A DNA stretch of 64,000 nucleotides from Liolophura sinensis. Taxonomy: Eukaryota; Mollusca; Polyplacophora; Chitonida; Chitonidae. The translations under genes and the position numbers were made by a program. The DNA lies in the NCBI RefSeq assembly GCF_032854445.1, contig NC_088300.1:75261005-75325004 (forward strand). The letters run 5' to 3'. Of this stretch, positions 1-13,293 are shown one piece after another. How positions within the stretch are numbered: position 1 is the first letter of the stretch; each line of letters opens with the position of its first letter. The notes beneath the pieces are model-generated. The model was not told where the DNA came from. It saw only the letters and a program-made list of their open reading frames with translations, and did not search any database.

Positions 1-1003
1 CACAGTAGTTAAATCATTTAGCAGATTGTCATGTTTTGTTCAGGTTATGTTCAATATTTGTTTCACAAATTACTGTTGTATAGGTTAATATACATTTATA
101 CTCAGACATATGATTTGTCTTAACACTTTGCTCTTGAGTTTATAATAGAGGAACATGGCTTCAAGTTTCTGTATAAGGAAAGGACTGTCCATGATTCAAC
201 TCTGACTTGACCATGTCATAATTTGGGAAAGAGACCTGACCGATGTGATCATTGCCTCTCATTTTACAGCCATCTTTTCAATACAACACGAACGTCCCAG
301 CATTACTCCCACTTTTCACGATTTCCTTAATATGATTCTTAGTATGGCAGGTTATTTTAGATTCATAATGCATTCTGCAACATCTATGACATACGGATAC
401 ATGCACGTTGTTACAAATAGATTACTGTTTGCTCACAGCCGTTCTGGGATAATTATTTCTCGATATTTGCAATAACTTTCATCCACAGAAAACAAAAGTA
501 AGATGGCCTGACCTGTTGGTGCAGTACTTTTTAGCATGCCAGAAGACACAAAACCATTGTGCAAATTCCCAATCAGAGCAGGAGGCCTCGTCTGTACATG
601 TATATTAAGTCAACAAGGAATGTGTATTTTTGGCTTGGGTGTGTTTACATGTTAGATGGGTTTTCCTGTTGGTCCCTAGATTACATATGGCTGAGTGAGG
701 CTTTGGTATATAGTTGGCTAACCTGTAATATGTTGGCTATACACAGTAGTCCGGTAGGTGTGAGAGGAAGGCTGATCCTAGGCGTTTCAGAGTAACACTA
801 TCTTCAGCTGAGAGCACTGATCTGGATTAGCAGCCTCAAGAATGTATTGATATTTGTGTTCTAAACATGGGCCTGGTGTCAGTTGGCCTATTGCTATAAC
901 ACTAAAGCATTGTGTGTACTCTGTGCAAGGATATTTTTTCCCCCTGTATAACCACTTGCCACAGAAATGCATGTATGTTGAGGCGGTTTCCAGTCTACAT
1001 GTG

Positions 1004-1031
<28 letters not shown>
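1004..1031 (+). repeat. Poly-T tract (T28)
   Basis: Uninterrupted run of 28 T, preceded by 'gtg' and followed by 'gc'. It could be the reverse of a retroposed poly-A tail, but no element or target-site duplication is visible beside it. Confidence 0.9.
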
Positions 1032-1034
<3 letters not shown>

Positions 1035-2340
1035 TTTTTGTACTAGTTCTTTAAAACAAAGCACATATTTTACTTGGTATTTAACTCTTTTTGTTCATGT
1101 AGGAGTTGGATTAAATAATTTTTCCTATTGCTGCACATATTTATCTCAGTGATAATGTGGTTATGTGTTTCATACATACATGTTCGTGTAACAGTTGTAA
1201 ATTATGCTAATTTACGCCTGACAGATGCGAGATGAATCAGTACAGTTTGAGACTAGATCCTTTGACGTGTATGGGAAGACATGTATACAGTATAGATAAT
1301 TAGTTAACTTGATCTTGTTGTGAATAGTTTTTCCCATGAACTTAAGCTTGATCACATTAACTAAAATTACAGGCTGCAAATTGCTACACTTACGCTTTTC
1401 AAGTACATGTGCAGGACTAACACAAATGTCATAGACAGCCAGCTATAATAAGACTTGTACATCACAGCCTAGGTTGACAAATTACAGCTTGTATTACAGT
1501 TACCCACATATTGTCCATCCTTTAAAAGCTGTTATATGGTTGTGTTTTGTGTGCTCTCTGCCTTATTTCTAAGTAGCATACAGAGACCTGGGGTCGATTG
1601 CACAAAGCAGTTAATGAAATGTACATGTACCTGTTCAATTCAAAGTTTAAAATATGATTTTAGAGGCTATTTTGGACCACAAAAAAATTAATTTTGACCT
1701 CCTCATTAAGATGAACTTAAGACAAATGTGCTACAATTTCAACTTTCACTTTGACAAATCTGTTAGCACAATACTGGGAAATCATTTTCAACAGTAAGGT
1801 CTTGCGCTAAGAAAGATGCATATCACATGTAGGCTTCGTTGATGCTTAAAAAACTAAGCATTGTGACAAGGTATTAAAATTTGAAAGGAGTACCGGTACC
1901 TGAATATCACTGATCAGAATGACCACACTAAAGCAACCTATGTATTAGTAGTGAAATAGCTCTGTGATCAGTTAAAATTGTACATATCTGAGGAACACGG
2001 GAGTACAACCTGATTGTTGTTCAGTTACTGTGCGAGTTGGAGAGAGCTTGTAGAAGGATCCCCATGCATTTTGCAGTGAACATTCCTGTTATTAGTGCCT
2101 TTTTCTAAGGACACAATGTTTCCATATTGTTGATAAGGTACTATTAGTCCCCTCAAGATAAGGTGATGGTTTTCAAATGTTCTGCTGACGTGCTTAAGCA
2201 TCACATATTTCTTAAGCATTCCCGCATCACATTAGTTTGGGGATTACTGTAGGAATCTGTAGGAATGTGTCAAAATCATCATCATCAAGTTTTATTTGTC
2301 ATTTTTATGACATTTCACATAAGGTTTTATCTGTTGTCAA

Positions 2341-2745
2341 AAATACTGATGGTTTTGTCTGGCGTCAAGAATACTGATGGTTTTGTCTGCTGTCAAGAAT
2401 ACTGATGGTTTTGTCTGGTGCCAAAAATACTGATGGTTTTGTCTGTTGTCAAGAATACTGATGGTTTTGTCGGCTGTCAAAAATACTGATGGTTTTGTCT
2501 GCAGTCAAGAATACTGAAGGTTTTGTCTGCTGTCAAGCATACTGGTGGCTTTGTCTGGTGCCAAAAATACTGATGGTTTTGTCTGGTGTCAAGAATACTG
2601 ATGGTTTTGTCTGGTGCCAAGCATACTGGTGGTTTTGTCTGGTGCCAAAAATACTGATGGTTTTGTCTGGTGTCAAGAATACTGGTGGTTTTGTCTGGTG
2701 CCAAAAATACTGATGGTTTTGTTTGGTGTCAAGAATACTGATACA
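2341..2745. repeat. 28-bp minisatellite, about 15 copies
   Basis: The unit is close to AATACTGATGGTTTTGTC followed by TGGTGTCAAG. Variants alternate between 'ctggtgccaaa' and 'ctgctgtcaag' types. The unit lacks stops in several frames, so artificial open frames arise on both strands. Confidence 0.95.
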
Positions 2746-4788
2746 AGTACTCAAGAAGATTGATGCTCTATCACACATGTACTGTTATGGGTAATGCAAG
2801 TGGGATTACCCAATCAGCAGCCTAGACTGTATCATGTGGTACTGTACTAATGTACATTGTTTCTTCTCCATGAATAGCAAATCGTTCCATTTTGTTTTTT
2901 GTTCCACTGTATATCGAATATTAATGAAATGGAATAGTGTCAACTGTTGAGATAAGCATGTATGACATATCATTGTTATATTGCTGTGTTGGTGGTCAGC
3001 TGCTCTAAAATATGAGTGCAGTTGGTGGAGTGAGGAAAGACTATTGCTTTGTCTGGGACCCAGCAAGGAGCTCATTACCTCCTGAGTAATGGACGCTCTC
3101 AGAGATCAGGAGGCAAGCTGAAGTGACAGTGACGTCAAACCATGGCCTACTCCTCAAATCCCAGCAGAAACTCTTGGTCTCTTATATTCTGTCAAATCAT
3201 GATGACCTCTCCTGGGAGCATTAAGACACCTTCAGCAAATGGAAAGAAACATGTGTGTTCTGGAGTTGTGGTGTTCAAAAGTCTTCAGAAACTATGTTTT
3301 TAAGAATGGTGATACCGAGGGACTTTCATCATCATCATCATAATGTGGGGTGCACGGCTGCTGACATTTTAACACATACTCATTACATGCAGATACATGT
3401 AGATCTACCTTTAAATGAATTTTAGATTTTTGTGGATGACCAATAGGGAATCTTTTGAGCAGTCAAAGTAAGTAGTGTTTTATATAATGTGTGGATTAGA
3501 AGACATCTACCAATCAAAATGCCAATAACAATGATATAAATAACTAAATAAATATAAGTAATAATGACACTATTCTTCCATTTTAGACATTAAGTTCATG
3601 GTTCTTAATATCTGAAAACATTTAAGCCCAAATTAACCTGTTAAAAAGGGTTCACAAATTAAAAAGCTGCATTTGGTCCTGTTTTGAAGTCAATACCTTT
3701 AATTTTTTTTTTTTTTGAATAATGCGTGTAGATACGAGAGCCAGGTGCAGATGGGTATGTCTCAGTTAATGTACATGGCCAATCATATTGTCCATTACTT
3801 GTGGACAGCATCTCAGTTCTGTTGCTTCCTGTTTTTGAGTTGGTAAGCACAACCTTATAAATGCATGTACCTATACCACTACAGCAGATCAACACTAACC
3901 CACTTGCACAATGGTGTCCCCATGACTGAAAAACTGAAAAAGAAAGACCAGTACCTGTAATGATGGACTACAATGGGTTAGGGGGTCTTATGTCCATGGT
4001 GCTAGAGGGTGTGTAATTTGCAACTATTGATGCATTTTCATGAACAGTTAAAATAAAACCCTAACTTAGGAAATTGGACCTGGAGGCTATATTTCATTAG
4101 AAGCGTGTGACCATTTGCCAGGTATCACACTTGTGATGGCTGCTCGGGTTTTTCTCTCTATCCTGTACATCTTAATTATATGTGTATTGTATAATTGTTT
4201 TGTAAACACCAAGCACAGAATGTAGTGAACAGTCAAGTTTTTGTGGATACCACCATAAGTGAATGTCAACTAAAACCATTTACATGTACTTGTATAATAT
4301 TCTGTTATGTTTGAGGAACCTTGTGTGTCAAATGTTGTCCGGGAATAGGTACAGTATGACCAGGTGTCTTAATTATCCAGGACTTCAATTGCTTCTGTGT
4401 TTACACTGATCCTTGAAATCAGTTGAAAGGACAGGCATTTTATTTAAACAGTATTCCAGTTGTTTAAAGTCCTTGAAAAAGACTGATTTGGATTTTGAAA
4501 GTATTTAATTGTTCAATTTTAAGTATGAAATGGTATTATGAAATGCACCAATAAATTAGAAAGGTTTCAGAGTATCTATTAATCTCCAGATGAGGGATTG
4601 TACTTAACCTGGGTGGTCATTGAAAGTACTGGAAAACAGGATATTAGGACCTGGAATGTCCTTGAAAATATTTCCTTTTATGGAAGGGAACCCCGAAATA
4701 TAAATTATTTGTTATTGAATGAACCAGAAATATTAAAGACCAATAGATTAAAATTATTTCTGATGTCATCTGTTCTGTCTTGTTGCAG

Positions 4789-4889
4789 ATAAGTTCTGGA
4801 GACATTGGAACTGGATGGAGAACAGCTTGCTGAAGCAGACAACAGGGATGATCACTGCCTTTCCTCAGGACAGAGGAGCCAGCCCATAA
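4789..4889 (+). other. Candidate terminal coding exon of an unidentified + strand gene
   Basis: A strong acceptor (pyrimidine-rich tract ending tcttgttgcag) precedes 4789. In one frame the sequence is open for 32 codons (begins KFWRHWNWMENSLL, ends AFPQDRGASP) and stops with TAA at 4887-4889. No family is recognised and no upstream exon was found in the window. The DNA from here to about 5400 is less AT-rich than its surroundings, which favours exon or UTR. It may be a non-coding exon or chance. Confidence 0.25.
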
Positions 4890-5926
4890 GAGGTAGTGGT
4901 CAGGGAGCAGGGATTTGCTTCCATTAGCCGTGACCTATCTGTTGAAGAAAGGGATTTACACGTATGCCATGATTTCACCGCATGGACTACCTGTGGAGCA
5001 GTCTAGTCAGTCATGACACTGGCTGAAAGAGGAGTGGATTTCTACCATTCAAAAAAAGAAGTGAGGAAGCGTGGAAATAAGGACCTGTTTCAGATTTCTC
5101 TTAGCGTTTAGAGCATTTCACCTTTTGTTTAATATCTCAATCTCTGTTGCCAAAGGACAAAGAGCTTGAAGCCATTTGTGATGGAGGAATTTCTCTGATT
5201 CACTTTGGTGAACTGTGCTGTCTCTTAAGTGTTTGAGAATTTAATTGGTTGTGTCTTTGCAGAGGAGTTCACATCACTTGTGCAAAAATTGTCTGGGTGG
5301 TCCTTGTCCTGTCGGGAAAGCAATTCCCCGAAATGGACATGCTGCAGAAGCAGTGGTGAAAGGATCAAGGCTGTCCATAGTATTGACTAAACACTTCGGG
5401 CAGAAATGTGATTAGATGTAACTGGTTCAAGGTTACTTGTGGGCCATCCTTAATTGAATAAGAATGAAACGTGAAGAGGGCAATGTAAGGATTCAGAAAT
5501 CATTGGCTCCCATTACACAGTAAGGGCACTCACTGGAATCAGAAGTGATAGGCTAATGGCTTATGGTTCAGACTGCAGTCTTGAGAGTGAAAGCTAATGG
5601 TTACTATTTCAGATGTTTTTTCCCTTCTTAGTCCTGAATTGTTGCCTGTATATAAAGTTTTTCACAAGTATCCCTGGTTGAACTTCCTTCTGTGGTATCT
5701 TTTGCTTTAGACCAGAATCAGTCTCTGTTCTTGTTCTTACTATCTTTCCCATCAACATACCTGTATGTTACCATATTTACTCTCATTACATATATCCTTG
5801 ACCTCAACACCTTATCCCAAAATACTTCTTTGCACTGTTGTTTATGTGTACCGATAAGAAAAGACTAAGTGTAGTGGGTAGAGATCAGCACTGCCAAATT
5901 AGCCCTAATGTTGAACAGTGCAATTC

Positions 5927-5953
5927 TGTGTGTGTGTGTGTGTGTGTGTGTGT
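5927..5953. repeat. (TG)n microsatellite
   Basis: Perfect TG dinucleotide run of about 27 bases. Confidence 0.95.
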
Positions 5954-6352
5954 CAGCTTGATGAAAGATTACCGTTTACCAGGTTAGTAGTTTATTTGGC
6001 TTTTTCAGTACTCTTTCACTACTTTAGTTCTTTTTGCTTGATTTTTTTACTAAGGGCATCAGATATGAATTATTTAAACATTCAGAACATCTGTGTGCAG
6101 GTAGTAAGTCAGATTTCAAGTTTGCGATAATTGATACAATTTACATAGTAACTGAAAATAACATATTTACTTCTAGATTTTGGCAAACATCTACTTCTGC
6201 ATTTGCATTATCATTTCACACTCAACATTCTTTTCTAAATCATAGTCCCTATCCATAATTGATTGCCTTGAAGAAAAAATTGTGTCCAAGCTTTGGCAAT
6301 CAGGAAAGGAGCATGAAAGTTTACAACTGGACAAGGACAGTCTTAATAACCA

Positions 6353-7034
6353 GGGGGCCATTTCACAAATAGTCCAAGGGTTAGGCGTAGATGGTTAACT
6401 GAACTAGCAATTTGATCTCGCTCAGTTGTCAGGCAAAATGTCAGGCTAAATTTTTTTGTCTTAGATTTTGAAAGTTAGACCGAAATCCTTTGTCACGTCC
6501 AAAGGTGGCTTGGAGGAAATAAATATAGCTTTAAGAGGGTTATGAGCTCCTGTTTTTAAAGATTATATATTCGTTGGAGAAAAATAGACATAAATAAAGT
6601 TCTGTCAGCAAATGTAGGTCTTTTTAAAGCTCGCAAACCACCAGAACGAATATTTCATGTTTGTTCCACTTAGACTGTGTGCCGTGAAGGTTATAGCCCT
6701 TCATTTGTAAACTTTGTCAAAATTGAAAAAGAAGAAAGTTATTATCTTTTCGTATTATTTATACATAGTGGTTTTATTAACATGTATTGGTATATTTTTA
6801 GGCCAATTAAGCAATTCTCATTCTAACAATCAGATTCTTGCAGAGCAGCCAATAGGCAACTATGGTAAGCAGGCTAAACGTTATAACGTAGGTAAGCAGA
6901 CTAAGCGTTAGACATTTTTACTTTGTGAAATGGCCTAGTCAGTATTTTTCGTAGACTTCCTATGGTAGTCGGCTAAATGACCCTTTGCTGACTACGAGAC
7001 TTTAGATGGCTACAGAATTTTGTGAACAGGCCCC
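6353..7034. mobile_element. Putative MITE-like fold-back element with GGGGCC...TTCACAAA ends
   Basis: The left end GGGGGCCATTTCACAAAT (6353-6370) is the approximate inverse of TTTTGTGAACAGGCCCC at 7018-7034. A second inverse copy, CTTTGTGAAATGGCCT, lies at 6921-6936. No transposase frame lies between. The termini resemble those of the element at 12425-12563. Target-site duplications were not identified. Confidence 0.55.
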
Positions 7035-9450
7035 AGGCTTGCATGAAAGAAAGAGTTAATTCATGAGATAATTCTAATTCATGAGATGAAGGAGAGCCAA
7101 ATACATGTGGGTCTATGTACATCAGAAGTTTCATGTAGTACTACAAAGCATCCATGCTCAATAAATAGCCATGGATGATTGCCGTGAGCCATTGCTCAAG
7201 GCAGAACATTGTTTTTCCGTGAATTGAAATGGCGCAGTCTGCTAATATTTGGCTTAGCTTACCTTTTTTTCTATTAGAGGGTGTTCCTATCTTTTTTAGC
7301 ATGTGATGTTAATTGATGTGGCCTGGTTTATTATTTTACTTTGTGGCATGTGGTTTATTTGTTTGTTTATGCTGTGATAGTTTGTTCATTCTTGTCAGAC
7401 TCAGCTGCTTTGTGGTGAGAAGACATTACTCAGTAATTCCCATGTTTTATTGTTCCTGATTGAAGAAGATGAAATGCATTAACTATCTGGGAAGTTTAGA
7501 ATCTCTAGATACCTATAATCCACTGAGCAGCAGTTTGAGTGAGGGCATGTGTGTTTCACACTTTCTGCCAAAATGACCTTGCATTTAACCTGTGGCATGC
7601 ACTGATTCAACTTTTGCTGGTGTGGCTTCCAGCATTCTTCTCTTCCTTCCCACCATCAATAAGTTTTCAAGTGTGTACATAGTTTTCGTCTCTTCTCCAA
7701 GTTCTATGTATTGTACATATTGGTGAAGTTGGTAAACAATTCAGGGATTGTGTCTTGCAATTACATGATATGCAAAATTCAGACATCGTTGTCTGTCCAA
7801 AAGCCTGTTCCTTCATTTCAGAATTTCATCTCTGTGTACAGTTGCATGGGCCTCATTTTATGTTCACAGTATTCATATTTGTTCAGTACTAACCCTTATT
7901 CATGTCGACTGTAGCTTTGGGCCTTTCTGAGTCACAGTCCAATGGTCATTTACTTGCAAGGGTGACTGAAATTTAGATCTCTCATTTTATCTTGGCATTT
8001 GGCCTACACATTCATTCCATTATGTTGCTGTGTGAATGTTATTGTGCGCTAAGAAAGAGTTGTCAAGGTATGTTGTGATAAGGACCATTTTAATTGACAG
8101 CGGCATCTACAGTACACATTACAAGCAGTGTAGATGGGTCCAAAAATGCAAACAGCAGTGTAGTAGAGAATCTTTGGGCATGTTAGCAATATACATAGTA
8201 GTATATAGTACTTTACCCTCTGTTTTTATTGCTTGACTGCACCTTTGTTGGCTAATTTGAAAATGCAGTATTGTCATGAAGAGCTGTTATCAAATGCAGA
8301 CAGTTTTTGGGTAAGGCTGTATTAGAGTTTCTTGATTGGTTTACACATTTTAAGGTGCAGTGTGAATTGGGTTAGTGAAAGTAAACATGATTTTCTGTTA
8401 AGTGGAATGTCTAAAAATTTGAAAGGTTTTGGATAAGTACTGTAAATGTGATGACTGGCGAAGATTTAAATAATGACAGTATTGAACAAGCTTTGCTGTA
8501 CTATCTGACTTGAGTATGTCTCAGTTGACACGGAAGCCTCCACTTGGAGACCCTGTTCACTACCCTCCTCACAACCCTCCTCCTTCCCACCACATCTTGG
8601 TTAATACTGGCCCACCCCTTTTTCTGTACTTCAGCCATTACCATGAACTATTTCCCTTTCCACCCCTGGCTTGGTTGTGGTATCATTTTATAAAAGGTGA
8701 AAATGTTAGCAGTGGTGTTTGGCATGACTGCAGAGTACTCCATAGGAGCATAGGTACTGCGTAACTAGATCTTGTTCTGCAGCAGTCATCTGCTAGTCTC
8801 TCTTGTCGCAGACTGAGCTGGGGAGGGTCATAATGAAGTTAGTGGAGTCCCTTTGTCATGGATGTATGTCAACAGCAAGTTTGTATAGCAAGCTGACTGG
8901 TAATTGGGCTGTTGCTACTGGTTGATGGCAGGAGCCATGCCTGCAGCAGAAATAGTATGTATAGACTTGGCAAACAGCAATGGTTATCGACCAGCCGGAT
9001 AATTCATGTTATATGATGTACACGTCCAATGTCTGTCGATCAATAGTCTACATTAACAGGCATAAATGTTGTCTGTGAAGGTTGGTCCATGCGGAGGCAG
9101 GCAAGCAGGCAGGGGGCTGTAGAGCTGTTGTAGTGAAGCTGTTCATGGTCCATCACCTCAGAACATCTCAATTCCCAGTCCTGCTGCCCTCCATCACGCA
9201 TGCAGCAGCCTTTAGTCCTGACCTGCTAGCCTCTCTCCAAGAATACCAGAATAACCTGTTCACCTGTGTTTTAACCTGATAGTATCTGAAGTGCCCTGGT
9301 GTTTCTCAGCTCATGTTTTTACTCTTAAGATGAGTATTCGTGAAGGCAGTAAATTGATCTGGTTTGATTTTGGTCTGCATGTAAATTTAAGTTCCTTCTA
9401 GTAATGAATGATGTGCACTGAATATGATCACGTTTGATAGTGGGGATAGG

Positions 9451-9524
9451 ACTCCATTTTAGGAGGTGGTTTAGGAGTGGGGATAGGACTCCATTTTAGG
9501 AGGTGGTTTCAGATTATGAAAGTC
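9451..9524. repeat. 37-bp tandem duplication
   Basis: Two adjacent near-identical copies containing GTGGGGATAGGACTCCATTT and then TAGGAGGTGGTTT. Confidence 0.85.
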
Positions 9525-10217
9525 GGACAGTAGTTGTAGACAATGTTAACCCCATTACAAAAAATCTTCTTACCTTGTACATGTATATGTAAATACCAAC
9601 TGAGCAAAGGTATGTATTCTTATGCTTCAACATGTTAAACATAAGGATCAATTGGAGCCCTGTGAAAATGTACATGTAACAGGATACATGTAGAAGCTTT
9701 GAATGGGGAGGGATTACGCCAAACAAGAACCTTGTCTTTCCATCAGAGCCCGTTCCAGTTGACTAGCATGTCAAATGTTGCAGTTCAGCCCAGTTGTACA
9801 TACTCATCAATGCATGTGGTAGCAAGAGGGCCTAGCTCTGGTCCTGCATATGGAATGGGGCTGCCAGGTGTTCAGGCTTATCAGCATAATATCACCTTAC
9901 CCATTGTTACCATATCATGTCCAATATTATACTTACATATGTATGTACCTCCATCTATGTCACTACAGGCCAACTATTATATTACCATGTTTTTATTGTT
10001 GTTTTCAAAGTTTATTACGCTGTTATTTCATTCAGACACTCAGTGGTCATCAAGTGAGGCTTTTTTGAGTTTCTGTTTGAGACTTTGTTGTTACGATGAC
10101 CTGTATGATGAGGCAAGTGGTTCATAGATGACTTCTTCCTACCTGTCCACTCAATGGAGATCTGCATTGCATGACCCTTTAGTACTGAACTATATTATTA
10201 CTGCTTTAGGCTTCTGA

Positions 10218-10219
<2 letters not shown>

Positions 10220-10263
<44 letters not shown>
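10220..10263. repeat. (AT)n microsatellite
   Basis: Perfect alternating TA run of about 44 bases. Confidence 0.97.
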
Positions 10264-10268
<5 letters not shown>

Positions 10269-11975
10269 ATGGTCTTACATATACTAAACACAGTTATGTT
10301 TTCCTAAGACTATGTAGTTCTTGATGTTTTTCCTGTCCTACCTTAACAAGCACTTATCTCTGATAACAGTAGAATGATTTACAAATGTTTCTGGTCTAAG
10401 ATTTAATCATACCACAGTTTTTTGTTATTTAGAATATATATTTACATGTAGAGCATTTAAGTATTTGGAGGCCCCAATCTCACTGGACTACCCCTGTGAC
10501 ATTATTATTGAAGCTTGACCTGTTTAACTGAGTGACCTTTTTGGTTGCTGTTTGTTCCATGAAGTATTTAACTATATTTTAATTGAGATTTTGCATCCTT
10601 TTGTGGTGACTTAAAGCAAAACATTGCTCATGGTTTGTAATTTTAAGTGACCAGGATGTTGTTTTTTATTTCTCTCTCCTATTTTATTTGCCTACATAAA
10701 ATACATGAGAGATGGTCTTTGTCCAGGTTGTCTTCTTAAGCATAATGCATGGTGTTTTATCTGGAAACCAAGGGGTATGTCCTTAGCAACAGTGTTTTGT
10801 TTTGTTTTGTTTTCTAACCTTTTGCCAAGATTGCCTTATGTTAACCAAGAACTTTTTATTAACATTACATTGATTTTTTTAACACTGGTGGTTATTTTAC
10901 AATTTGTATTTTAGACTCTGACATTTTGTTATGTATGAGATTATGAAGTGTTGCATATTTTCCTCCCTATTCCCATTCCATGTACCTCATGATATTTCAG
11001 TAAATTCATTTTTGTCTATCGTAATAAGGAGGTCGGCCTTTTTCTGACCTTTGTAGGAACTGGCTGAATCTGCATTTCCTGTATATCTGCAGATAATTTA
11101 CCCACTGATCTGTTCTGTTCTGTTTGATATTTAAATTGTTACAGCCGTCACACTAGTGGGCACCATTTCAGTTCAGGGACATTGTAACTAGAGATTGCTT
11201 TGGGTGTACCATTCTTGAAGACAGTCCATATTGATATCTATGGTTGATGTACTTGTGTACTCTTGATATTCATGTATGTAGTATAATTCATCAAACCACC
11301 CGTCTCCTGCAGATATGTTGATTTTAAGTAATTTATATGTTACAATGCAAGGAACTCCAGTATACATGTATAATATACTCTCTCCTCGTACAGTGAGGAG
11401 TTCTCATAAAATCCTTACTCAGCCTTTGGACTTCTGATGGAGACTGAATGAGGGATGACTTCACCTCAGTTGGTAGGCTTTACATTAAAGCCACAGCCAG
11501 TGAAACAGAAATTCACTTTTGCAGTGTAAGCGTTTGCTGTTCTTTGAATATCATTTTCCCCTTGTAACTGTAGGACTTTAGTCTAGAATTTTACAAAAAG
11601 TTCACTTACATATTTACCCTTCTACAATTGCCTCTGTGGATAGAGTTCTAGGTGTATTTAGCTCCTATCAGCCAACCTGGACAGATCATCGCATGTTTAG
11701 AGCGCCAGAAAGTTAGTCGAGCGTCATCAGAGAAAATCTGTATATAGTATTACCTACATCTGTACGTACTATATGCAAACTAGCGTACGTGTACTAAGAG
11801 AAAGAAGGGCTGTAGCTGTGGAGTTCATTCTTGTTGATGCATTGTTACATATGGTGAACAGATCTGATACTCTGTTCATAACTACTTATATTTACATCAC
11901 TATGTTAAGGATTCGGATACTTTTACACCGGCACTTAAGTGTAGCCCCTGTAATGGAGACTTTACTACACTGTTC

Positions 11976-11981
11976 AATAAA
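11976..11981 (+). terminator. Candidate polyadenylation signal of a + strand transcript
   Basis: AATAAA is followed within about 35 bases by a T/GT-rich stretch (ttttgat, atttgtgttaatattttg). It coincides with the point where the T/G bias of the left flank fades. This supports, but does not prove, a + strand gene ending here. Confidence 0.35.
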
Positions 11982-12197
11982 CATTTTATATATTTTTGAT
12001 ATCATGCATTTGTGTTAATATTTTGATTCCTCAATCATCAATTTTTTCAAGGACTTATTTCTTCTAAACGGTTACCACAGGCATTCGTCCATCATAATTT
12101 TATTCAACTTGCGTCATTTAATATACTCTGCGAGTTTCAGTGATGTGGAAGGTTAAGAAAGCTTCATGTAAAAAAGTGTGAGGTGTGAAGTTCAAGG

Positions 12198-12421
12198 CCT
12201 GGTTATTCAAAACTGGTTTAAGACTTAATACCAGATTTAACTTTAAGCCAAGTTTTCAATTTTGCCTAAAGAAATGTACCAGTGTATAAAATATGAACCA
12301 AAACTGCTGCTGTTAAAGTTTCATTTTGGAGAACTGCGTTGGCCGCTGAGATATGCTAAAAGTATAAATATAAAATATGACTTAATACCAGTAGTAGCTA
12401 ATACACTTTTGAACAACTGGG
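12198..12421. mobile_element. Putative fold-back element (TGGTTATTCAAAA ends)
   Basis: The left end CCTGGTTATTCAAAACTGG is the approximate inverse of TACACTTTTGAACAACTGGG at the right end. A direct repeat of GACTTAATACCAG lies inside (about 12230 and 12379). No coding capacity. It abuts the next fold-back element at 12425. Confidence 0.5.
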
Positions 12422-12424
12422 GCG

Positions 12425-12563
12425 AGGGCCCATGTTCACAAAGCGGCGGGCGACAGTTTTTTTATCGTACATTTGTCGTATGATATTTTGTACGTCACAA
12501 TTACCGTACCCTTGTCGTATATGTGCGATTATCGTACATGACATCTTTGTGAAATTGGGCCCT
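12425..12563. mobile_element. Putative 139-bp MITE (AGGGCCCA...TTCACAAAG ends)
   Basis: The left terminus AGGGCCCATGTTCACAAAG (12425-12443) is the inverse of CTTTGTGAAATTGGGCCCT (12545-12563). The interior is made of short TCGTAC / GTACG palindromic motifs. No open frame. Its small size and inverted ends fit a non-autonomous DNA element. Confidence 0.65.
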
Positions 12564-13282
12564 GCTCTTCCATTGTACAAGATACAACGGTGAGTATCGC
12601 CGATTCCTACTTTCATATGGTTGTTCATTGTTAATTAGTTTGCAGTGGGTTTTTAACACGAGATTTGACATGGAATTTTTCAAATGTTATGATAAGGTAC
12701 TTGACTATTGTGAAGCACGAACTCCATGTGACTTTTTAAAGATGTCACATACATTAAATTAGATGCCATTGCCGTCTTCGTGAGATTCTCACACGCTTTA
12801 TACGGCAGATACTTTCAACCCGTAAACCTATGCAAGTTTATTTCCTTTCATTCCTTGGCTACAAATGTAAAAGTTTTAGAACGAATGAAAGCCAAGATGA
12901 CAAAAAAAGGTAAATTTTGTTGAATATACCGTCTTTACGACAGCACATGAACAGTCGAATGCAGGTTTGAGCGATTCAGACTTAAAATTATGAAGCAAAT
13001 GGCGACTATTTACCGGAAATTCGTATTTTGGAAAACAAAGGTATCCATGTAAAATCTTAATATGTCTTGACGAAGGCGGTAAAATGGATCTCGTTTTGGA
13101 ACAGATATGCTAGTATATAAACCTTTATGCCAAGACGGTTTAATATTTCATAAACGAAGCTCAAATTCCCATTCATGTTTTATTGCTTGGATTATTTATA
13201 TTAAAGCGAATATAGGGTAAGTATAATGTAAGGGCCAAAACAGCATATGTGGAATCAGTTTAGATTTCAGTTGTAGAAAATT
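12564..13282. other. Intergenic DNA, nothing recognised
   Basis: AT-rich DNA without a supported exon, RNA gene or repeat family. Confidence 0.4.
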
Positions 13283-13293
13283 AAACTTCAAGC

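Larger units (their letters stand above)
1..4788 (+). other. Non-coding, T/G-biased stretch (probable intron of a + strand unit)
   Basis: No convincing exon is seen on either strand. The + strand is enriched in T and G, the bias seen on the sense strand of the E78 introns in this same window, so rightward transcription is inferred. It contains a T28 tract (1004-1031) and a 28-bp minisatellite (2341-2745). Confidence 0.35.
4890..11975 (+). other. Non-coding stretch, possible long 3' UTR or introns of a + strand gene
   Basis: No recognisable protein is seen. T/G bias on the + strand continues up to an AATAAA at 11976. Local features include a (TG)n tract, a 680-bp element with inverted ends, a 37-bp duplication (9451-9524) and a (TA)n tract. 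The longest frame (9699-10127) has no family signature and its end is rich in hydrophobic low-complexity residues, so it is not called. Confidence 0.3.

Noticed and set aside
2477-2778. Overlapping frames on both strands over 2.4-2.8 kb
   Set aside because: By-products of the 28-bp minisatellite.
9699-10127. 142-codon + strand frame
   Set aside because: No domain or convincing splice sites, and its second half is low-complexity AT-rich translation; an exon remains possible but unsupported.
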